From Methylomonas methanica (lineage in GTDB: Bacteria > Pseudomonadota > Gammaproteobacteria > Methylococcales > Methylomonadaceae), in NCBI GenBank assembly GCA_001644045.1, contig LUUF01000043.1, positions 62,001-126,000 on the forward strand: a DNA stretch of 64,000 nt. The letters are read 5' to 3'. The notes below the pieces were generated by a model. The model did no database searches and was not told the origin of the DNA. It saw only the letters and a list, made by a program, of their open reading frames with translations. Numbering within the stretch: the first letter of the stretch is position 1; every line of letters begins with the position of its first letter. Both the position numbers and the translations under genes were made by a program. Below are positions 35,770 to 47,500 of this stretch, piece after piece.

Positions 35770-36975
35770 ATTAACAAGCGAATTTTATTGGGGGTTTGCG
35801 GCGGTATCGCGGCGTATAAAGCGGCGGAACTGGTGCGCTTATTGCGTAAGCAAGGCCATGAAGTTCGCGTGGTGATGACCGCCGCCGCCCGCCAGTTTGT
35901 CACACCGCTGACGTTTCAGGCCTTGAGCGGCCATGCCGTGCATAGTGAACTGCTGGATGCTGAGCAGGAACAGGCCATGAGCCATATTCATTTGGCCCGC
36001 TGGGCGGACATACTGCTGATTGCGCCGGCGACCGCCGATATGCTGGCGAAAATGGCCCACGGTCTGGCGGATGATTTGCTGTCTACCTTGTATCTCGCTG
36101 CCGAATGTCCGGTATTCGTCGCGCCGGCCATGAATCAAGCGATGTGGGGTAAGGCGGTAACGCAAGAGAACATTGCCAGGTTGCAAAGCCATAATGTGCA
36201 GTGCATCGGCCCGGCGGCCGGCGAGCAGGCTTGCGGCGAGCAAGGCCTTGGGCGCATGGTCGAGCCGGCCGATATTTGTCGGCAAGTGCTGGAACACGGG
36301 CAGTCCGGCGCGCTCTCGGACGTCAATATAGTGATCAGTGCGGGGCCGACACGCGAGCCGCTTGATCCGGTGCGTTACATTACTAACCGCAGTTCCGGCA
36401 AAATGGGGTATGCCTTAGCGAGCGCAGCCTTGTTCGCCGGCGCCAACGTGACGCTGGTCAGCGGCCCGGTGAACTTGCCTACGCCGGCCGGAGCCAAACT
36501 TATTCCGGTGGAAACCGCGTTGCAAATGTATGATGCCGTGATAACGCATTGCCGGACGGCGGATATATACATCGGCGCTGCGGCGGTGGCCGATTATCGG
36601 CCGCAACAGTTAGCCGATAGCAAGATTAAAAAAGGCGGCGACATCGGTAATATAGCTTTGGTAAAAAATCCGGATATCATCGCCGCAGTAGCCGGTTTGC
36701 AGCCGAAACCCTTGGTAGTGGGATTTGCCGCCGAAACCGACGATCTGGAAAATTACGCCAAACATAAATTGCAAACCAAAAACCTGGACCTGATCGCCGC
36801 GAATTGGGTGGGACAAACCGAAGGCGGTTTCGAGAGCGATCGCAACGCCTTGCAAGTATTTTGGCCGGGAGGTCAACAAATCCTGCCGATGACCGATAAA
36901 CATACCTTAGCCGCACAGCTGCTTAAACTGATAGCCGAGAAATTGCATGAGAAAAATCCAGTTAAAAATTCTTGA
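35770..36975 (+). CDS. coaBC: Bifunctional phosphopantothenoylcysteine decarboxylase/synthetase, probable ATT start
   Basis: Two-domain coenzyme A enzyme: the CoaC decarboxylase (residues about 1-190, with APAMNQAMW and [13 protein letters not shown]) and the CoaB ligase (about 195-401, with [20 protein letters not shown] and KNPDIIAAV). The N-terminus [20 protein letters not shown] is the conserved flavodoxin-like first strand. In this frame the only codons between the TGA at 35749 and TTG 35788 are TCT TTT TGG GGC AGG AAC ATT AAC AAG CGA ATT TTA. TTG 35788 would cut off the first strand, so ATT 35770 (after AGGAAC) is the likely start, giving 401 residues. dut overlaps the end by 29 bp. Confidence 0.9.
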   Translation: MNKRILLGVCGGIAAYKAAELVRLLRKQGHEVRVVMTAAARQFVTPLTFQALSGHAVHSELLDAEQEQAMSHIHLARWADILLIAPATADMLAKMAHGLADDLLSTLYLAAECPVFVAPAMNQAMWGKAVTQENIARLQSHNVQCIGPAAGEQACGEQGLGRMVEPADICRQVLEHGQSGALSDVNIVISAGPTREPLDPVRYITNRSSGKMGYALASAALFAGANVTLVSGPVNLPTPAGAKLIPVETALQMYDAVITHCRTADIYIGAAAVADYRPQQLADSKIKKGGDIGNIALVKNPDIIAAVAGLQPKPLVVGFAAETDDLENYAKHKLQTKNLDLIAANWVGQTEGGFESDRNALQVFWPGGQQILPMTDKHTLAAQLLKLIAEKLHEKNPVKNS

Positions 36976-37402
36976 TCCGCGTTTGGGCCAGGAGATTGCT
37001 TTGCCCGCTTACGCCACGCACGGTTCGGCGGGACTGGATTTGCGCGCCTGCCTGGAACAGGCCTTGACCTTGCAGCCCGGCGAAACGGCCTTGATACCCA
37101 CCGGCCTGGCTATTCATATCGACGATCCGCATTTGGCGGCGGTGTTGTTGCCGCGTTCAGGATTGGGTCATAAACACGGGATTGTGCTGGGTAATCTGGT
37201 GGGTTTGATCGACTCGGACTATCAAGGACAGATTTTTATCTCCTGCTGGAATCGCGGCAATAGCGCCTTTACCGTCGAGATAGGCGAACGCATCGCGCAA
37301 ATGGTGTTTGTGCCGGTGGTGCAGGCCGAGTTTGAGTGTGTGGCCGAGTTTGACGAAAGCCGTCGCGGCAGCGGCGGCTTCGGGCACAGCGGCCGCCACT
37401 AA
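36947..37402 (+). CDS. dut: dUTP diphosphatase
   Basis: A 151-residue trimeric dUTPase converting dUTP to dUMP. All five family motifs are visible: [47 protein letters not shown] and the C-terminal [12 protein letters not shown] that closes over the nucleotide. The start lies inside the end of coaBC. It supplies dUMP together with dcd (5359). Confidence 0.97.
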   Translation: MRKIQLKILDPRLGQEIALPAYATHGSAGLDLRACLEQALTLQPGETALIPTGLAIHIDDPHLAAVLLPRSGLGHKHGIVLGNLVGLIDSDYQGQIFISCWNRGNSAFTVEIGERIAQMVFVPVVQAEFECVAEFDESRRGSGGFGHSGRH

Positions 37403-37417
37403 GCGGAGCCGCGACGG

Positions 37418-39955
37418 ATGGGACGCATATTTAGCATAATTGCCGGCATTGCGGCGTTGATGGTGTTATTGGCCGGCGGCGGCGCCTATTGGTTTTCGGC
37501 GGCCCAGGTTAGGGAAACCCAACAAACCAGTACCACGGCAATCGCCAGCGGCATGACGGTCAGCATCGTCAGCCAAATCGAGACGCTACAGCGGGTCATC
37601 GATGGTTTGGCGCAGGCGCCGGATGTGGTGGCGGTACTTGCGAACGATAGCCGTAATCAAACGGCGTTGGATAATGTCGCTACCAGACTACAAAACACCA
37701 TTCCGCAAGCCATGCGAGTGCGTTTGCTGCCGGCAACGGTTAGCGAGCCGGATCTTAGCCAAGTGCCGAATATGGGCTTTGCCGATTTGGAAATGGTGCA
37801 TGCCACGCTTACCGCCAAGCAAAAGCCGTTTGTGCAAGGCGAGGGCGAGCATCGGCATTTGGCGATGACTGCCGCAGTCAGTCAAAATCAGCAGGTCATT
37901 GGCGTGATTTTGGTCAGTTTGAAGCCGGATTTGTTACAACAGCTGATCACCAAGACGACCGTCAGCAACGGTTATGTGGAGATCAAGCAAGAACAGGCCG
38001 TATTAGCCAGTGCCGGCATTCTGGAATTGAAGGACGACGAACCGCAAGTGATGCCGCTGACTAACAGCCGCTGGTTGTTGGAGCTTTCGATAGGTGGCGG
38101 CACCAGTGCCGGTGACATCGTGTTATTTTCCTGCATTATTCTGATCCCGGCCTTGTTGGGTTGCCTGGCATTTTTTGTCGGTTATCGTAAATTGGCCGAT
38201 TATCTACATCACGATCAAAGCAGTATTTTAAAGGCTGCCAAGGACATGATGACCGGCAAGCAGGTCGGTCACTATCCGGTGCAGCTCGACGAAATGCGGC
38301 CGATTATTTCTACGTTGGCGCAGTTCAAACGCATTCTGGAGCAAGAAAAAAGCCCGAGCAAAGCGCCTGAGGAATTGGGCGAATATGATTTCTTCGACGA
38401 GTCGTTCGATATCGATTTTATCGAAGACGCGCCAAAAACCGCGGAACAATACGCCAGTGTGCCGGTGACCTTGGCGACGGCGCCGATCAGCATGGCCGAA
38501 CAAGCACCGCGTAGTGATACCGCGCCCGCAGAGAAATCGGCATCCGTAGTGATGCCCACCGTCGCGCCGACGGCGGGCGAGTCTTTTGCCGATATTTTCC
38601 GCACTTACGATATTCGCGGCATTGTCGGCCGCGGCTTAACCCCGGAAACGGTGCGAAATATCGGCCGGGCTTTAGGTAGCGAAGCCAGGCAGTTGAATAT
38701 CAAGACTATTGTGATGGGTAGGGACGGACGCCTCTCTAGTCCGGGTCTGTCGGACGCGCTGGCAAAAGGCATTACCGAGGCCGGTTGCGATGTACTTAAC
38801 ATTGGCTTGGTGCCGACGCCGTTGCTGTATTTTGTCACTCAGCACAGCGAAGGCCGTAGCGGTGTGATGATTACCGGTAGCCACAACCCGGCCGACTATA
38901 ATGGCCTGAAACTGGTTTTGAACGGTGAGACCTTATCCGGCGACAAGATACAACAACTGAAAAAACGTATCGAAGCCGGCGATTTTAGCGATGGCGCGCC
39001 CGGTTCCATCGAGCTGAATAGCCTATTCAGCAACGAATATATTGGCATGATCTCCGACGATGTGCATTTGGTCAGACCGATGAAAGTGGCTGTCGATTGC
39101 GGCAATGGCGCCGCTGGGCAATTGGCGCCGATTCTATTGCGCACAATGGGCTGCGAGGTGATAGAGCTGTATTGCGATATCGACGGCAATTTCCCCAATC
39201 ATCATCCCGACCCCAGCAAGCCGGAAAATCTGGCCGATCTGATCAAGGCCGTGAAGCATTATGACGCCGATATTGGTGTGGCCTTCGACGGTGACGGTGA
39301 TCGGATTGGTGTGGTTGATTCCGGCGGCAAAATCATTTGGCCGGATCGGCAAATGATGCTGTATGCCCGCGATGTGCTGGCGAACAAACCGGGAGCGGAA
39401 ATTATTTACGATGTGAAATGCTCTCGGCATTTACACGATCAAATCGTCAAACGCGGCGGACGGCCGTTGATGTGGAAAAGCGGTCATTCGCTGATGAAAG
39501 CCAAGCTCAAGGAAACCGCTGCGGCGCTGGCCGGTGAGATGAGCGGGCATATTTTCTTTAACGATCGTTGGTTCGGTTTTGATGATGCCTTATACGCGGC
39601 GGCGCGGTTGATCGAAATTCTGTCCGGCGATATGCGTAGCAGTAGCGATGTGTTTGCCGATCTGCCGGACAGTATTAATACGCCGGAACTGCATGTGCCT
39701 ATGGCCGAAGGCGAAGGCGTACGCTTCGTGGAACAGCTATTCAGCCAGGCCAAATTTAAAGACGGCAAGATTATCAATATCGACGGCATGCGCGTCGAAT
39801 TTGCCGACGGCTGGGGGCTGGTAAGAGCTTCCAATACCACGCCGGTACTGACCGTGCGTTTCGAAGCGGATAGCCAGGACGCGTTGCAGCGTATTCAAAC
39901 GCAATTCAGGCAGCTGATGCTGCAAATCAAACCCGATATCAAACTACCTTTTTAA
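37418..39955 (+). CDS. algC: Phosphomannomutase/phosphoglucomutase with membrane sensor-like N-terminus
   Basis: An 845-residue long form of AlgC. The C-terminal ~460 residues are the alpha-D-phosphohexomutase: start FRTYDIRGIVGRGLTPETV, phosphoserine loop GVMITGSHNPADYNGLK, metal loop AFDGDGDRIGVVD, sugar-binding GEMSGHIFF and phosphate-binding RASNTTPVLTVRFE. The first ~385 residues form a membrane module: spans at about 5-27 and 228-252, with a periplasmic part between them that is coiled-coil or sensor-like, then an acidic, low-complexity cytoplasmic linker. The Pseudomonas gene has a similar extension. It makes mannose-1-P or glucose-1-P for polysaccharide and LPS. It lies 15 bp after dut and 12 bp before argB. 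Confidence 0.92.
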   Translation: MGRIFSIIAGIAALMVLLAGGGAYWFSAAQVRETQQTSTTAIASGMTVSIVSQIETLQRVIDGLAQAPDVVAVLANDSRNQTALDNVATRLQNTIPQAMRVRLLPATVSEPDLSQVPNMGFADLEMVHATLTAKQKPFVQGEGEHRHLAMTAAVSQNQQVIGVILVSLKPDLLQQLITKTTVSNGYVEIKQEQAVLASAGILELKDDEPQVMPLTNSRWLLELSIGGGTSAGDIVLFSCIILIPALLGCLAFFVGYRKLADYLHHDQSSILKAAKDMMTGKQVGHYPVQLDEMRPIISTLAQFKRILEQEKSPSKAPEELGEYDFFDESFDIDFIEDAPKTAEQYASVPVTLATAPISMAEQAPRSDTAPAEKSASVVMPTVAPTAGESFADIFRTYDIRGIVGRGLTPETVRNIGRALGSEARQLNIKTIVMGRDGRLSSPGLSDALAKGITEAGCDVLNIGLVPTPLLYFVTQHSEGRSGVMITGSHNPADYNGLKLVLNGETLSGDKIQQLKKRIEAGDFSDGAPGSIELNSLFSNEYIGMISDDVHLVRPMKVAVDCGNGAAGQLAPILLRTMGCEVIELYCDIDGNFPNHHPDPSKPENLADLIKAVKHYDADIGVAFDGDGDRIGVVDSGGKIIWPDRQMMLYARDVLANKPGAEIIYDVKCSRHLHDQIVKRGGRPLMWKSGHSLMKAKLKETAAALAGEMSGHIFFNDRWFGFDDALYAAARLIEILSGDMRSSSDVFADLPDSINTPELHVPMAEGEGVRFVEQLFSQAKFKDGKIINIDGMRVEFADGWGLVRASNTTPVLTVRFEADSQDALQRIQTQFRQLMLQIKPDIKLPF

Positions 39956-41845
<1,890 letters not shown>

Positions 41846-41862
41846 GGCAATACCGGCGAGGC

Positions 41863-42438
41863 TTAGCCCAGTAGACTGACCAATTGATGCAGGGGCGGCA
41901 AAATCATCATTTTTGCCAATTGCAACAATACCAGCGCCACCAGCGGCGATAAGTCTATCCCGCCCAGGTCCGGTAAAACTTTGCGGCACACATTCAACAG
42001 CGGATCGGTCAAGCTGTACAAAATCGACGATGCAGAGCCGTAATTGCCGGGGGCGAACCAGCTAAGGATGGCGCCGGCAAAAATGGCGTAAACGAAAATA
42101 TCGATCAGCATTTTCAACAAATCGGTAAACGATAATAGCGTCAATGCGATAAAACCGACCGATAGGCCTTTGATGGCCAGTATCGAAAAGTTGGCGACCA
42201 TTTGCAGCAACAACGCCAGCACCAGGGAAGAGCTATCTATGCGGCCGATAGAGGGGATGAAACGGCGCATGATCCGTAGCGGCGGATGGGTGATTTTCAC
42301 CAGAAATTGCGATACCGGGTTGTAAAAATCAGCCTGGGTCCATTGCAGCAAAAAACGTAAGGCTACCGCCAAAATATACAGCGAAAACAGGGTGTCGATC
42401 AGGAACACTATCGGGTCGGTCATGTAATTGCTGCCCAT
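41863..42438 (-). CDS. yggT: YggT family membrane protein
   Basis: A 191-residue inner-membrane protein built from two YggT repeats, each with two spans (for example LYILAVALRFLLQWTQADFY with FNP-like NPVSQFLVKITHPPLRIMRRFIP, and AIFAGAILSWFAPG with LYSLTDPLLNVCRKVLPDL). Its start overlaps the proC stop by one base (TAATG), the usual proC-yggT linkage. The family is implicated in osmotic or membrane-protein functions without a firm mechanism. Confidence 0.92.
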   Translation of the reverse strand: MGSNYMTDPIVFLIDTLFSLYILAVALRFLLQWTQADFYNPVSQFLVKITHPPLRIMRRFIPSIGRIDSSSLVLALLLQMVANFSILAIKGLSVGFIALTLLSFTDLLKMLIDIFVYAIFAGAILSWFAPGNYGSASSILYSLTDPLLNVCRKVLPDLGGIDLSPLVALVLLQLAKMMILPPLHQLVSLLG

Positions 42439-43265
42439 TAGTCGGCTCCCAGTTGTCTTGACATTTCAATCGAACGGTCTCTGGCGGCATGCAGGGCTTT
42501 GGCAACCAGTTCGACGAAACCGTTTTGGACAAACGTTTCTATGGCTTGTTGCGTGGTACCGCCGGGCGACGTTACTCTAGCGCGTAATTGCGCGGGCGAT
42601 TCTGAGGATTCCAATGCAATTTTGGCGGCGCCCAGCGCGGTTTGCTGAATCAACAGCCTGGCGGAATGCTCGTCCAGACCCAATTCCAGGGCGGCTTTTT
42701 CCATCGCTTCCATCAGCAGGAAGAAATAGGCCGGTCCGCTGCCCGATACTGCCGTTACGGCGTCGAGTTGGCTTTCGTCGTTTACCCACAACGCCAAACC
42801 GACTGCGCGCAGGATATTTTCGGCCAGATCTTTTTGTTCGTCGTCAACATTGGCGTTCGCGTGCAATGCCGTTGCGCCGGTTTGTACCAGTGCCGGTGTA
42901 TTTGGCATGCAGCGCACGATAGCGACCTCGCCGCCTAGCCATTGCGATAGGCTTTGTTGGGAAATACCGGCGGCAATTGATACAACCAGTACATTTTTTT
43001 GTTTCAGGCTGGGAGCGATTTGCAAAGCGACATCACGCAGGACTTGCGGTTTAACCGCCAACACCACTACTTCGACTTCGTTAACTACCGTTTCGTTACT
43101 GGCGGAAATATTTACATGCAGTTGATCGGTGTGCGCCTGCAAAGTGGCGGGCGCGGCATCGGACACCCATATCTGCTGCGGTGAATGGCCGCTGGCAATC
43201 AAGCCGCTGATTAGACTGGTTGCCATATTACCGCCACCAATAAAACCGATTGTTTTTGTTTTCAT
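42438..43265 (-). CDS. proC: Pyrroline-5-carboxylate reductase
   Basis: A 275-residue NAD(P)H enzyme that makes proline. The Rossmann motif is GFIGGGNMATSLISGL at residues 7-22. VVLAVKPQVLRDV, VRCMPNTPALVQTGATAL, TAVSGSGPAYFFLLMEAM and the C-terminal RVTSPGGTTQQAIETF complete the family pattern. It is upstream of and coupled to yggT. Confidence 0.96.
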   Translation of the reverse strand: MKTKTIGFIGGGNMATSLISGLIASGHSPQQIWVSDAAPATLQAHTDQLHVNISASNETVVNEVEVVVLAVKPQVLRDVALQIAPSLKQKNVLVVSIAAGISQQSLSQWLGGEVAIVRCMPNTPALVQTGATALHANANVDDEQKDLAENILRAVGLALWVNDESQLDAVTAVSGSGPAYFFLLMEAMEKAALELGLDEHSARLLIQQTALGAAKIALESSESPAQLRARVTSPGGTTQQAIETFVQNGFVELVAKALHAARDRSIEMSRQLGAD

Positions 43266-43350
43266 AGCTTACTGATTATTATGTTGAATCGTTACGGAAA
43301 CCGCTGTTTGCGGTGCATTCTACATGACAATGGTGGCGCCGCAGAGAATC

Positions 43351-44898
43351 TCAAGTCGTTACGGATTTATGCAAGCCGATATGCCGGGGCCGGATGCCCA
43401 ACAATACTAGCGCCGAACTATAAATCAAGATTGCCAAACCGATTGTCATTCCCAGGTGCAAGCCGCGTTGCGAGGCGCTCCAATCCAGCCAAAGCGTGAC
43501 ATCGACAAAATAATACAAAAACGCCGACATAATTGCGTTGGCCGCCACAATCCGCAGAATGTAAAACAGCCACTGCTCGCAAGGTCGGTAAATTCGGGTT
43601 TTTAATAGTCTAAATAGCAGGAGTAGCGCGTTTAGGTAAGCCGACAAGGTGGTTGCCAGGGCGATGCCGGCATGCGCGAACGGAAATGCCAACAATAGGC
43701 TTAATACGATATTCGCGACGATGGAATGCATGCCAAAACGCATCGGCGTCTGCGTGTCCTGGCGGGAGGTGAAGCCTGGAACCAAGATCTTGATCAGCAT
43801 AAATGCCAATAAACCCAGCGCGTAAGCCATCAGGCTTTTGCCAGCCATTCGCACATCGTCGCTGCCGAATTCGTTGTATTGGAATAGTGTCGACAGCAAG
43901 GGTTCGGCCAGCAGTGTCAAGCCCAGCGTGGCTGGCAAGCCGATCAACAATACCAATTTCAAGCCCCAGTCCAAAGCTTTGGAAAAGGCCAGCGTATCGT
44001 CAGCGGCATGGTGTTCAGAAAGCCTGGGTAAAATCACCGTTGCTAGCGCTACTCCCAAAATCCCCAGCGGAAATTCCACCAGCCGATCCGAGTAATACAG
44101 CCAGGAAATGCTGCCGGAGGTCAAAAACGAGGCGACCAAGGTGCCAAACAGTAAATTAACTTGCACCACGGAGACCCCAAAAATTGCGGGGAGCATCTGT
44201 TTTAGCATGCGTTTAACTGCCGGATCTTGGTAGCCCCAGCGCGGTCGAGGTAGCAAGCCGAGCTGCATCAGTGCGGGGATTTGAAACAGCAGTTGCACCA
44301 CTCCGGCGCCGAATACGCCCCACGCCAGGGCCATGATGGGTTGCGCCATTAACGGCGAAATCCAGATCGCAGCGCCTATCATGCAAATATTCAGAAATAC
44401 CGGGGTCAGGGCCGGAATTGCGAATTTACCGCGCGCATTCAAAATCGCGCCGGCGAACGCAACCAGCGTAACGAAGAATAAATATGGGAAGGTGATGCGG
44501 AGCATTTGTACGGCTAATTCGTACTGGCCGCCTTCCCATAGAAAGCCTGGCGCGAATAGCATAATCAGCAATGGTGCGGCAATTACGCCTGCCAGCGTAA
44601 ATAGCAGCAACAGGATTGCCAACGTGCCGGCGGTGCGGTCGATAAACAGTTGCAACGCTTCCTTACTGCCTTTTTCATTATAATCGGACAGGGCCGGCAC
44701 AAAAGCTTGGGCGAACGCGCCTTCCATGAACAAGCGGCGCAGGAAGTTCGGAATCCTGAAAGCCACGAAAAACGCATCGGTTGCCGCGTTAACGCCGAAA
44801 ATATTGGCAAATAACATGTCTCGCACAAAACCCATGATCCGGGAAATCATGGTCATGCTGCTAACGATCGCGGTGGATTTAAACAGCTGCTTGCTCAC
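43351..44898 (-). CDS. murJ: Lipid II flippase MurJ
   Basis: A 515-residue MOP-superfamily membrane protein with about 14 spans that moves lipid II across the inner membrane. The N-terminal STAIVSSMTMISRIMGFVRDML with Arg, NFLRRLFMEGAFAQAFVPAL, and the central DRLVEFPLGILGVALATVILP and FTSRQDTQTPMRFGM are characteristic. It is divergent from rpsT, which is a common arrangement in this class. Confidence 0.96.
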   Translation of the reverse strand: MSKQLFKSTAIVSSMTMISRIMGFVRDMLFANIFGVNAATDAFFVAFRIPNFLRRLFMEGAFAQAFVPALSDYNEKGSKEALQLFIDRTAGTLAILLLLFTLAGVIAAPLLIMLFAPGFLWEGGQYELAVQMLRITFPYLFFVTLVAFAGAILNARGKFAIPALTPVFLNICMIGAAIWISPLMAQPIMALAWGVFGAGVVQLLFQIPALMQLGLLPRPRWGYQDPAVKRMLKQMLPAIFGVSVVQVNLLFGTLVASFLTSGSISWLYYSDRLVEFPLGILGVALATVILPRLSEHHAADDTLAFSKALDWGLKLVLLIGLPATLGLTLLAEPLLSTLFQYNEFGSDDVRMAGKSLMAYALGLLAFMLIKILVPGFTSRQDTQTPMRFGMHSIVANIVLSLLLAFPFAHAGIALATTLSAYLNALLLLFRLLKTRIYRPCEQWLFYILRIVAANAIMSAFLYYFVDVTLWLDWSASQRGLHLGMTIGLAILIYSSALVLLGIRPRHIGLHKSVTT

Positions 44899-44934
44899 TG
44901 CAGGCCTCAGGTTGAGTTTGGAAACACTAAAAAT

Positions 44935-44963
44935 TTGACAATCATAGCATCCAAAATGATAAT
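44935..44963 (+). promoter_or_regulatory. Sigma-70 promoter for rpsT
   Basis: TTGACA at 44935-44940 and GATAAT at 44958-44963 are separated by 17 bases, 37 bases before the rpsT ATG. Confidence 0.7.
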
Positions 44964-45000
44964 ACGCGGTTCCAGATTAACTCAAAAGAACTGATAGACT

Positions 45001-45264
45001 ATGGCTAATTCACCACAAGCTAGAAAAAGAGCGCGTCAGGCTGAGAAAAGCCGTATTCGCAATGCCGGACAGCGCAGCAACTTACGCACTTTCGTTAAAA
45101 AAGTGATCGCCGCTGTTAGAGCAGGCGATAAAGAGCAAGCTCAAGCTGCGTTTAAAACCGCTGTTCCTGTAATTGACTCGGCTGTTAACAAAGGCCTGAT
45201 CCACAAAAACAAAGCCGCTCGCAGCAAAAGCAGACTTAACGACAGATTGCGCGCGATGGCTTGA
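45001..45264 (+). CDS. rpsT: 30S ribosomal protein S20
   Basis: An 87-residue basic protein of the small ribosomal subunit, with [20 protein letters not shown] at the N-terminus, [20 protein letters not shown] in the centre and a closing [21 protein letters not shown] near-consensus promoter lies upstream and a strong terminator downstream, so it is monocistronic. Confidence 0.98.
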   Translation: MANSPQARKRARQAEKSRIRNAGQRSNLRTFVKKVIAAVRAGDKEQAQAAFKTAVPVIDSAVNKGLIHKNKAARSKSRLNDRLRAMA

Positions 45265-45290
45265 TCTCGACCGAGAGTCGATAGATCAAC

Positions 45291-45328
45291 AAGGCCTATG
45301 CAACAGATGTTGCTTGGGCCTTTTTTTA
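45291..45328 (+). terminator. Rho-independent terminator of rpsT
   Basis: AAGGCC...GCAAC pairs with GTTGC...GGGCCTT, followed by a T run (45321-45327). It separates rpsT from the convergent TIGR04073 gene. Confidence 0.88.
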
Positions 45329-45422
45329 TGCGCGGCGTTTTTGGTTTTGCTGGCCGATGGCGCTGATCTCGCACACCAGTCCGTCGGCGTGTGTGCGAGA
45401 ATGGGTTCGTGTCAGATCGGAC

Positions 45423-45752
45423 TTAATTGAAGTAACTCCAAGGGTATTCAGGGCTTAGAATCGGCTGAAAACCCGCCGGCACCGGAAATGGTGCGCTGAC
45501 GAATTCGTAAACGCCTACCAATTCGCGAGTCACGATCATCCCAACGCCCATCGCTAAACCCACGGGCAAGCCTGCTGCGCCTTTGGCATTGGTTTCCTTG
45601 ACGATATTGCCCGGTAATTCCAGAAAACCGCAAGTCATCCCGGCTAAGCCGCGGCTGAATTTATGGGCGGCGGTATCGGCCGGCACGTTTGGCGAGATTA
45701 ACATCATTAGCGCGAATGGCGCCGCGAATAAAAAATGTCTTAGTGAATGCAT
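45423..45752 (-). CDS. Exosortase system-associated protein, TIGR04073 type
   Basis: A 109-residue exported protein. The signal peptide spans residues 1-25 (cleavage after VPADT or nearby). The mature part has the TIGR04073 pattern: KFSRGLAGMTCGFLELPGNI, a glycine-rich hydrophobic hairpin GLPVGLAMGVGMIVTRELVG, and VYEFVSAPFPVPAGFQPILS with a Pro/Tyr-rich end. The family occurs in genomes with exosortase/PEP-CTERM systems; its role is unknown. AGGAGG seven bases upstream supports the start. The possible cargo at 27351 fits. Confidence 0.85.
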   Translation of the reverse strand: MHSLRHFLFAAPFALMMLISPNVPADTAAHKFSRGLAGMTCGFLELPGNIVKETNAKGAAGLPVGLAMGVGMIVTRELVGVYEFVSAPFPVPAGFQPILSPEYPWSYFN

Positions 45753-45977
45753 TTTGCCTCCTGAAACGTGAAGTAATCGGTGGGCAATCCGTCATGCGGT
45801 TACCCGGTATTATTGGCTCCGTATGGTGATGCGCAATCAAGCGATTGGATTTACGCAAGCTTGGCTATTTATCATAGACCGTGGGTGCTCGTCATACTTT
45901 TTTGGTTTTAGGCGCTTGCGGCATCCGGACAAACTGCTAATCTGATAGCTCTCAGCTCATCAGTCTAAGGTACTGTC

Positions 45978-46994
45978 ATGAATAACCAAGACCAAGTCAA
46001 ACTTCGTTGGGGCATTCTCGGTGCTGCCCGTATCAACGAGCGCCTGTTGCCAGCGATAGTCGAAGCATCCAATGCAAGGCTGGTTGGCATAGCTAGCCGT
46101 CGGCCCGGTGCCGCAGCACAAACCCTAGCTCAATATGCGCCTTGTCATCCGGATATACAGAGTTACGACAATCTGGATGCTTTGCTAAACGACGAAGACG
46201 TGCAGGCTATCTACTTACCGATGGCCAATCATGAGCATGCGGAATGGACCTTGCGAGCCATCGAACATCGTAAGCATGTGCTTTGCGAAAAACCGATGGC
46301 TTTGACAGTGGAGGACATTGACGCGATCGAAACCGCCGCGCGCCGTTACCGGATGACCGTGATGGAAGGTTTTATGTACCGCTTCCATCCGCAACATGCC
46401 CGAGTGCTGGAGTTGATCCGTTCCGGACTGATCGGCGAAATCCGCTCGGTGCGCGCCAGCTACTCGTTCATGATGCGTCCGGCCCGGATGTATCGATTGG
46501 CGGAAGATGTGTCGCGCGGCGGCGGGGCGATGTGGGATATCGGTTGCTATGCGATTCACTCATTGCGCATGTTCTTTCAGCAAGCGCCACGCACCGTCAC
46601 TGCCTTATCCAAATATGTGGAAAGCGGGGCCGACATCACGACCAGCGGCATTCTGGATTTTGGCGATGGAAAATTCGCGCATTTCGATTTCAGCTTCGAA
46701 CGCGCCCGGCGTTGCGAATACGAAATCATCGGCACCCAGGGCGGAATCAAATGCCACGTGGTCTGGCAGTTGCCTGGGGATGTGCCGGTAATCTCCTGGT
46801 GGACCGAAGACGGGCGGCAGTCGGAAGAGCGTTTGCCTGTCGCAAATCATTTCCGTTTGGAAGTCGAGCATTTCAGCGATTGCGTATTAAACGGCAAGGA
46901 TCCGCAATTGTCGTTCAACGACGCTCGCGACAATTGCCGGACCATTGTTGCCGCGCTGCAATCGGCCGCCGAGGGGCGGGTGATCAAAATTTAG
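45978..46994 (+). CDS. Gfo/Idh/MocA family oxidoreductase
   Basis: A 338-residue NAD(P)-dependent dehydrogenase. The N-terminal Rossmann fold (WGILGAARINERLLPAI, residues about 11-27) is followed by the family motif HVLCEKPMAL with the catalytic Lys, a C-terminal alpha/beta domain with GFMYRFHPQHARVLEL, and DIGCYAIHSLRMFF containing the His and Asp-type active-site pattern. The substrate is probably a sugar or cyclitol and cannot be named. It stands alone before the ankyrin gene. Confidence 0.9.
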   Translation: MNNQDQVKLRWGILGAARINERLLPAIVEASNARLVGIASRRPGAAAQTLAQYAPCHPDIQSYDNLDALLNDEDVQAIYLPMANHEHAEWTLRAIEHRKHVLCEKPMALTVEDIDAIETAARRYRMTVMEGFMYRFHPQHARVLELIRSGLIGEIRSVRASYSFMMRPARMYRLAEDVSRGGGAMWDIGCYAIHSLRMFFQQAPRTVTALSKYVESGADITTSGILDFGDGKFAHFDFSFERARRCEYEIIGTQGGIKCHVVWQLPGDVPVISWWTEDGRQSEERLPVANHFRLEVEHFSDCVLNGKDPQLSFNDARDNCRTIVAALQSAAEGRVIKI

Positions 46995-47045
46995 TTCGAC
47001 GTACCATGTGGTCGGCGACCTGGCTGATTTCCTGCGGAGGTCAAT

Positions 47046-47450
47046 ATGATCGGCAAGCTCTTAGGTAACTATCGATTAGCTGATGTTGTAGTCGTTTTAG
47101 CATTGGTGGTGTCCTGCCTATTTCAGACCGAAGCATCGTTTGCCGCTGATGCCGCAGCCGCTAGGAAGGAATTGCAGCAAATGGGCATCGAATATACCGA
47201 AGCGCAATTCGCTACATCGGCCGGTGCCGGCGATACGCTGGCGGTAAAGCTGTTTCTGGATGCGGGCATGGATGTGAATGCCGGAGGTTCCGCCGCGCTG
47301 GGATTGGCCGCCGGTAGAGGACAGTTGGAAATGGTCAAGCTATTATTGGCTAACGGCGCCAAGCCGACAGCCAATGCGTTGCAGTTTGCCCGAACTCGAG
47401 GGCATAAGGAAATTGAGAATATTCTGGTTCAAGCCGGGGCTAAGGAGTAG
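47046..47450 (+). CDS. Exported ankyrin-repeat protein
   Basis: A 134-residue protein with a signal peptide (residues about 12-34, ending FAADA) and two to three ankyrin repeats (AGAGDTLAVKLFLDAGMDVN, SAALGLAAGRGQLEMVKLLL, ALQFARTRGHKEIENILVQAGA). It is probably periplasmic and mediates protein contacts. The ribosome site GGAGG is at a good distance. It lies 51 bp after the oxidoreductase. Confidence 0.85.
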   Translation: MIGKLLGNYRLADVVVVLALVVSCLFQTEASFAADAAAARKELQQMGIEYTEAQFATSAGAGDTLAVKLFLDAGMDVNAGGSAALGLAAGRGQLEMVKLLLANGAKPTANALQFARTRGHKEIENILVQAGAKE

Positions 47451-47459
47451 TTGCCAGAG

Positions 47460-47486
47460 GCCGGGCTAGACTTGGTCCTGCCCGGC
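47460..47486. terminator. Hairpin between the ankyrin gene and clpB
   Basis: Perfect 7-bp arms GCCGGGC and GCCCGGC lie between two convergent genes. No T run follows on either strand, so termination is only suggested. Confidence 0.35.
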
Positions 47487-47500
47487 TTGAAGAGCTACAT

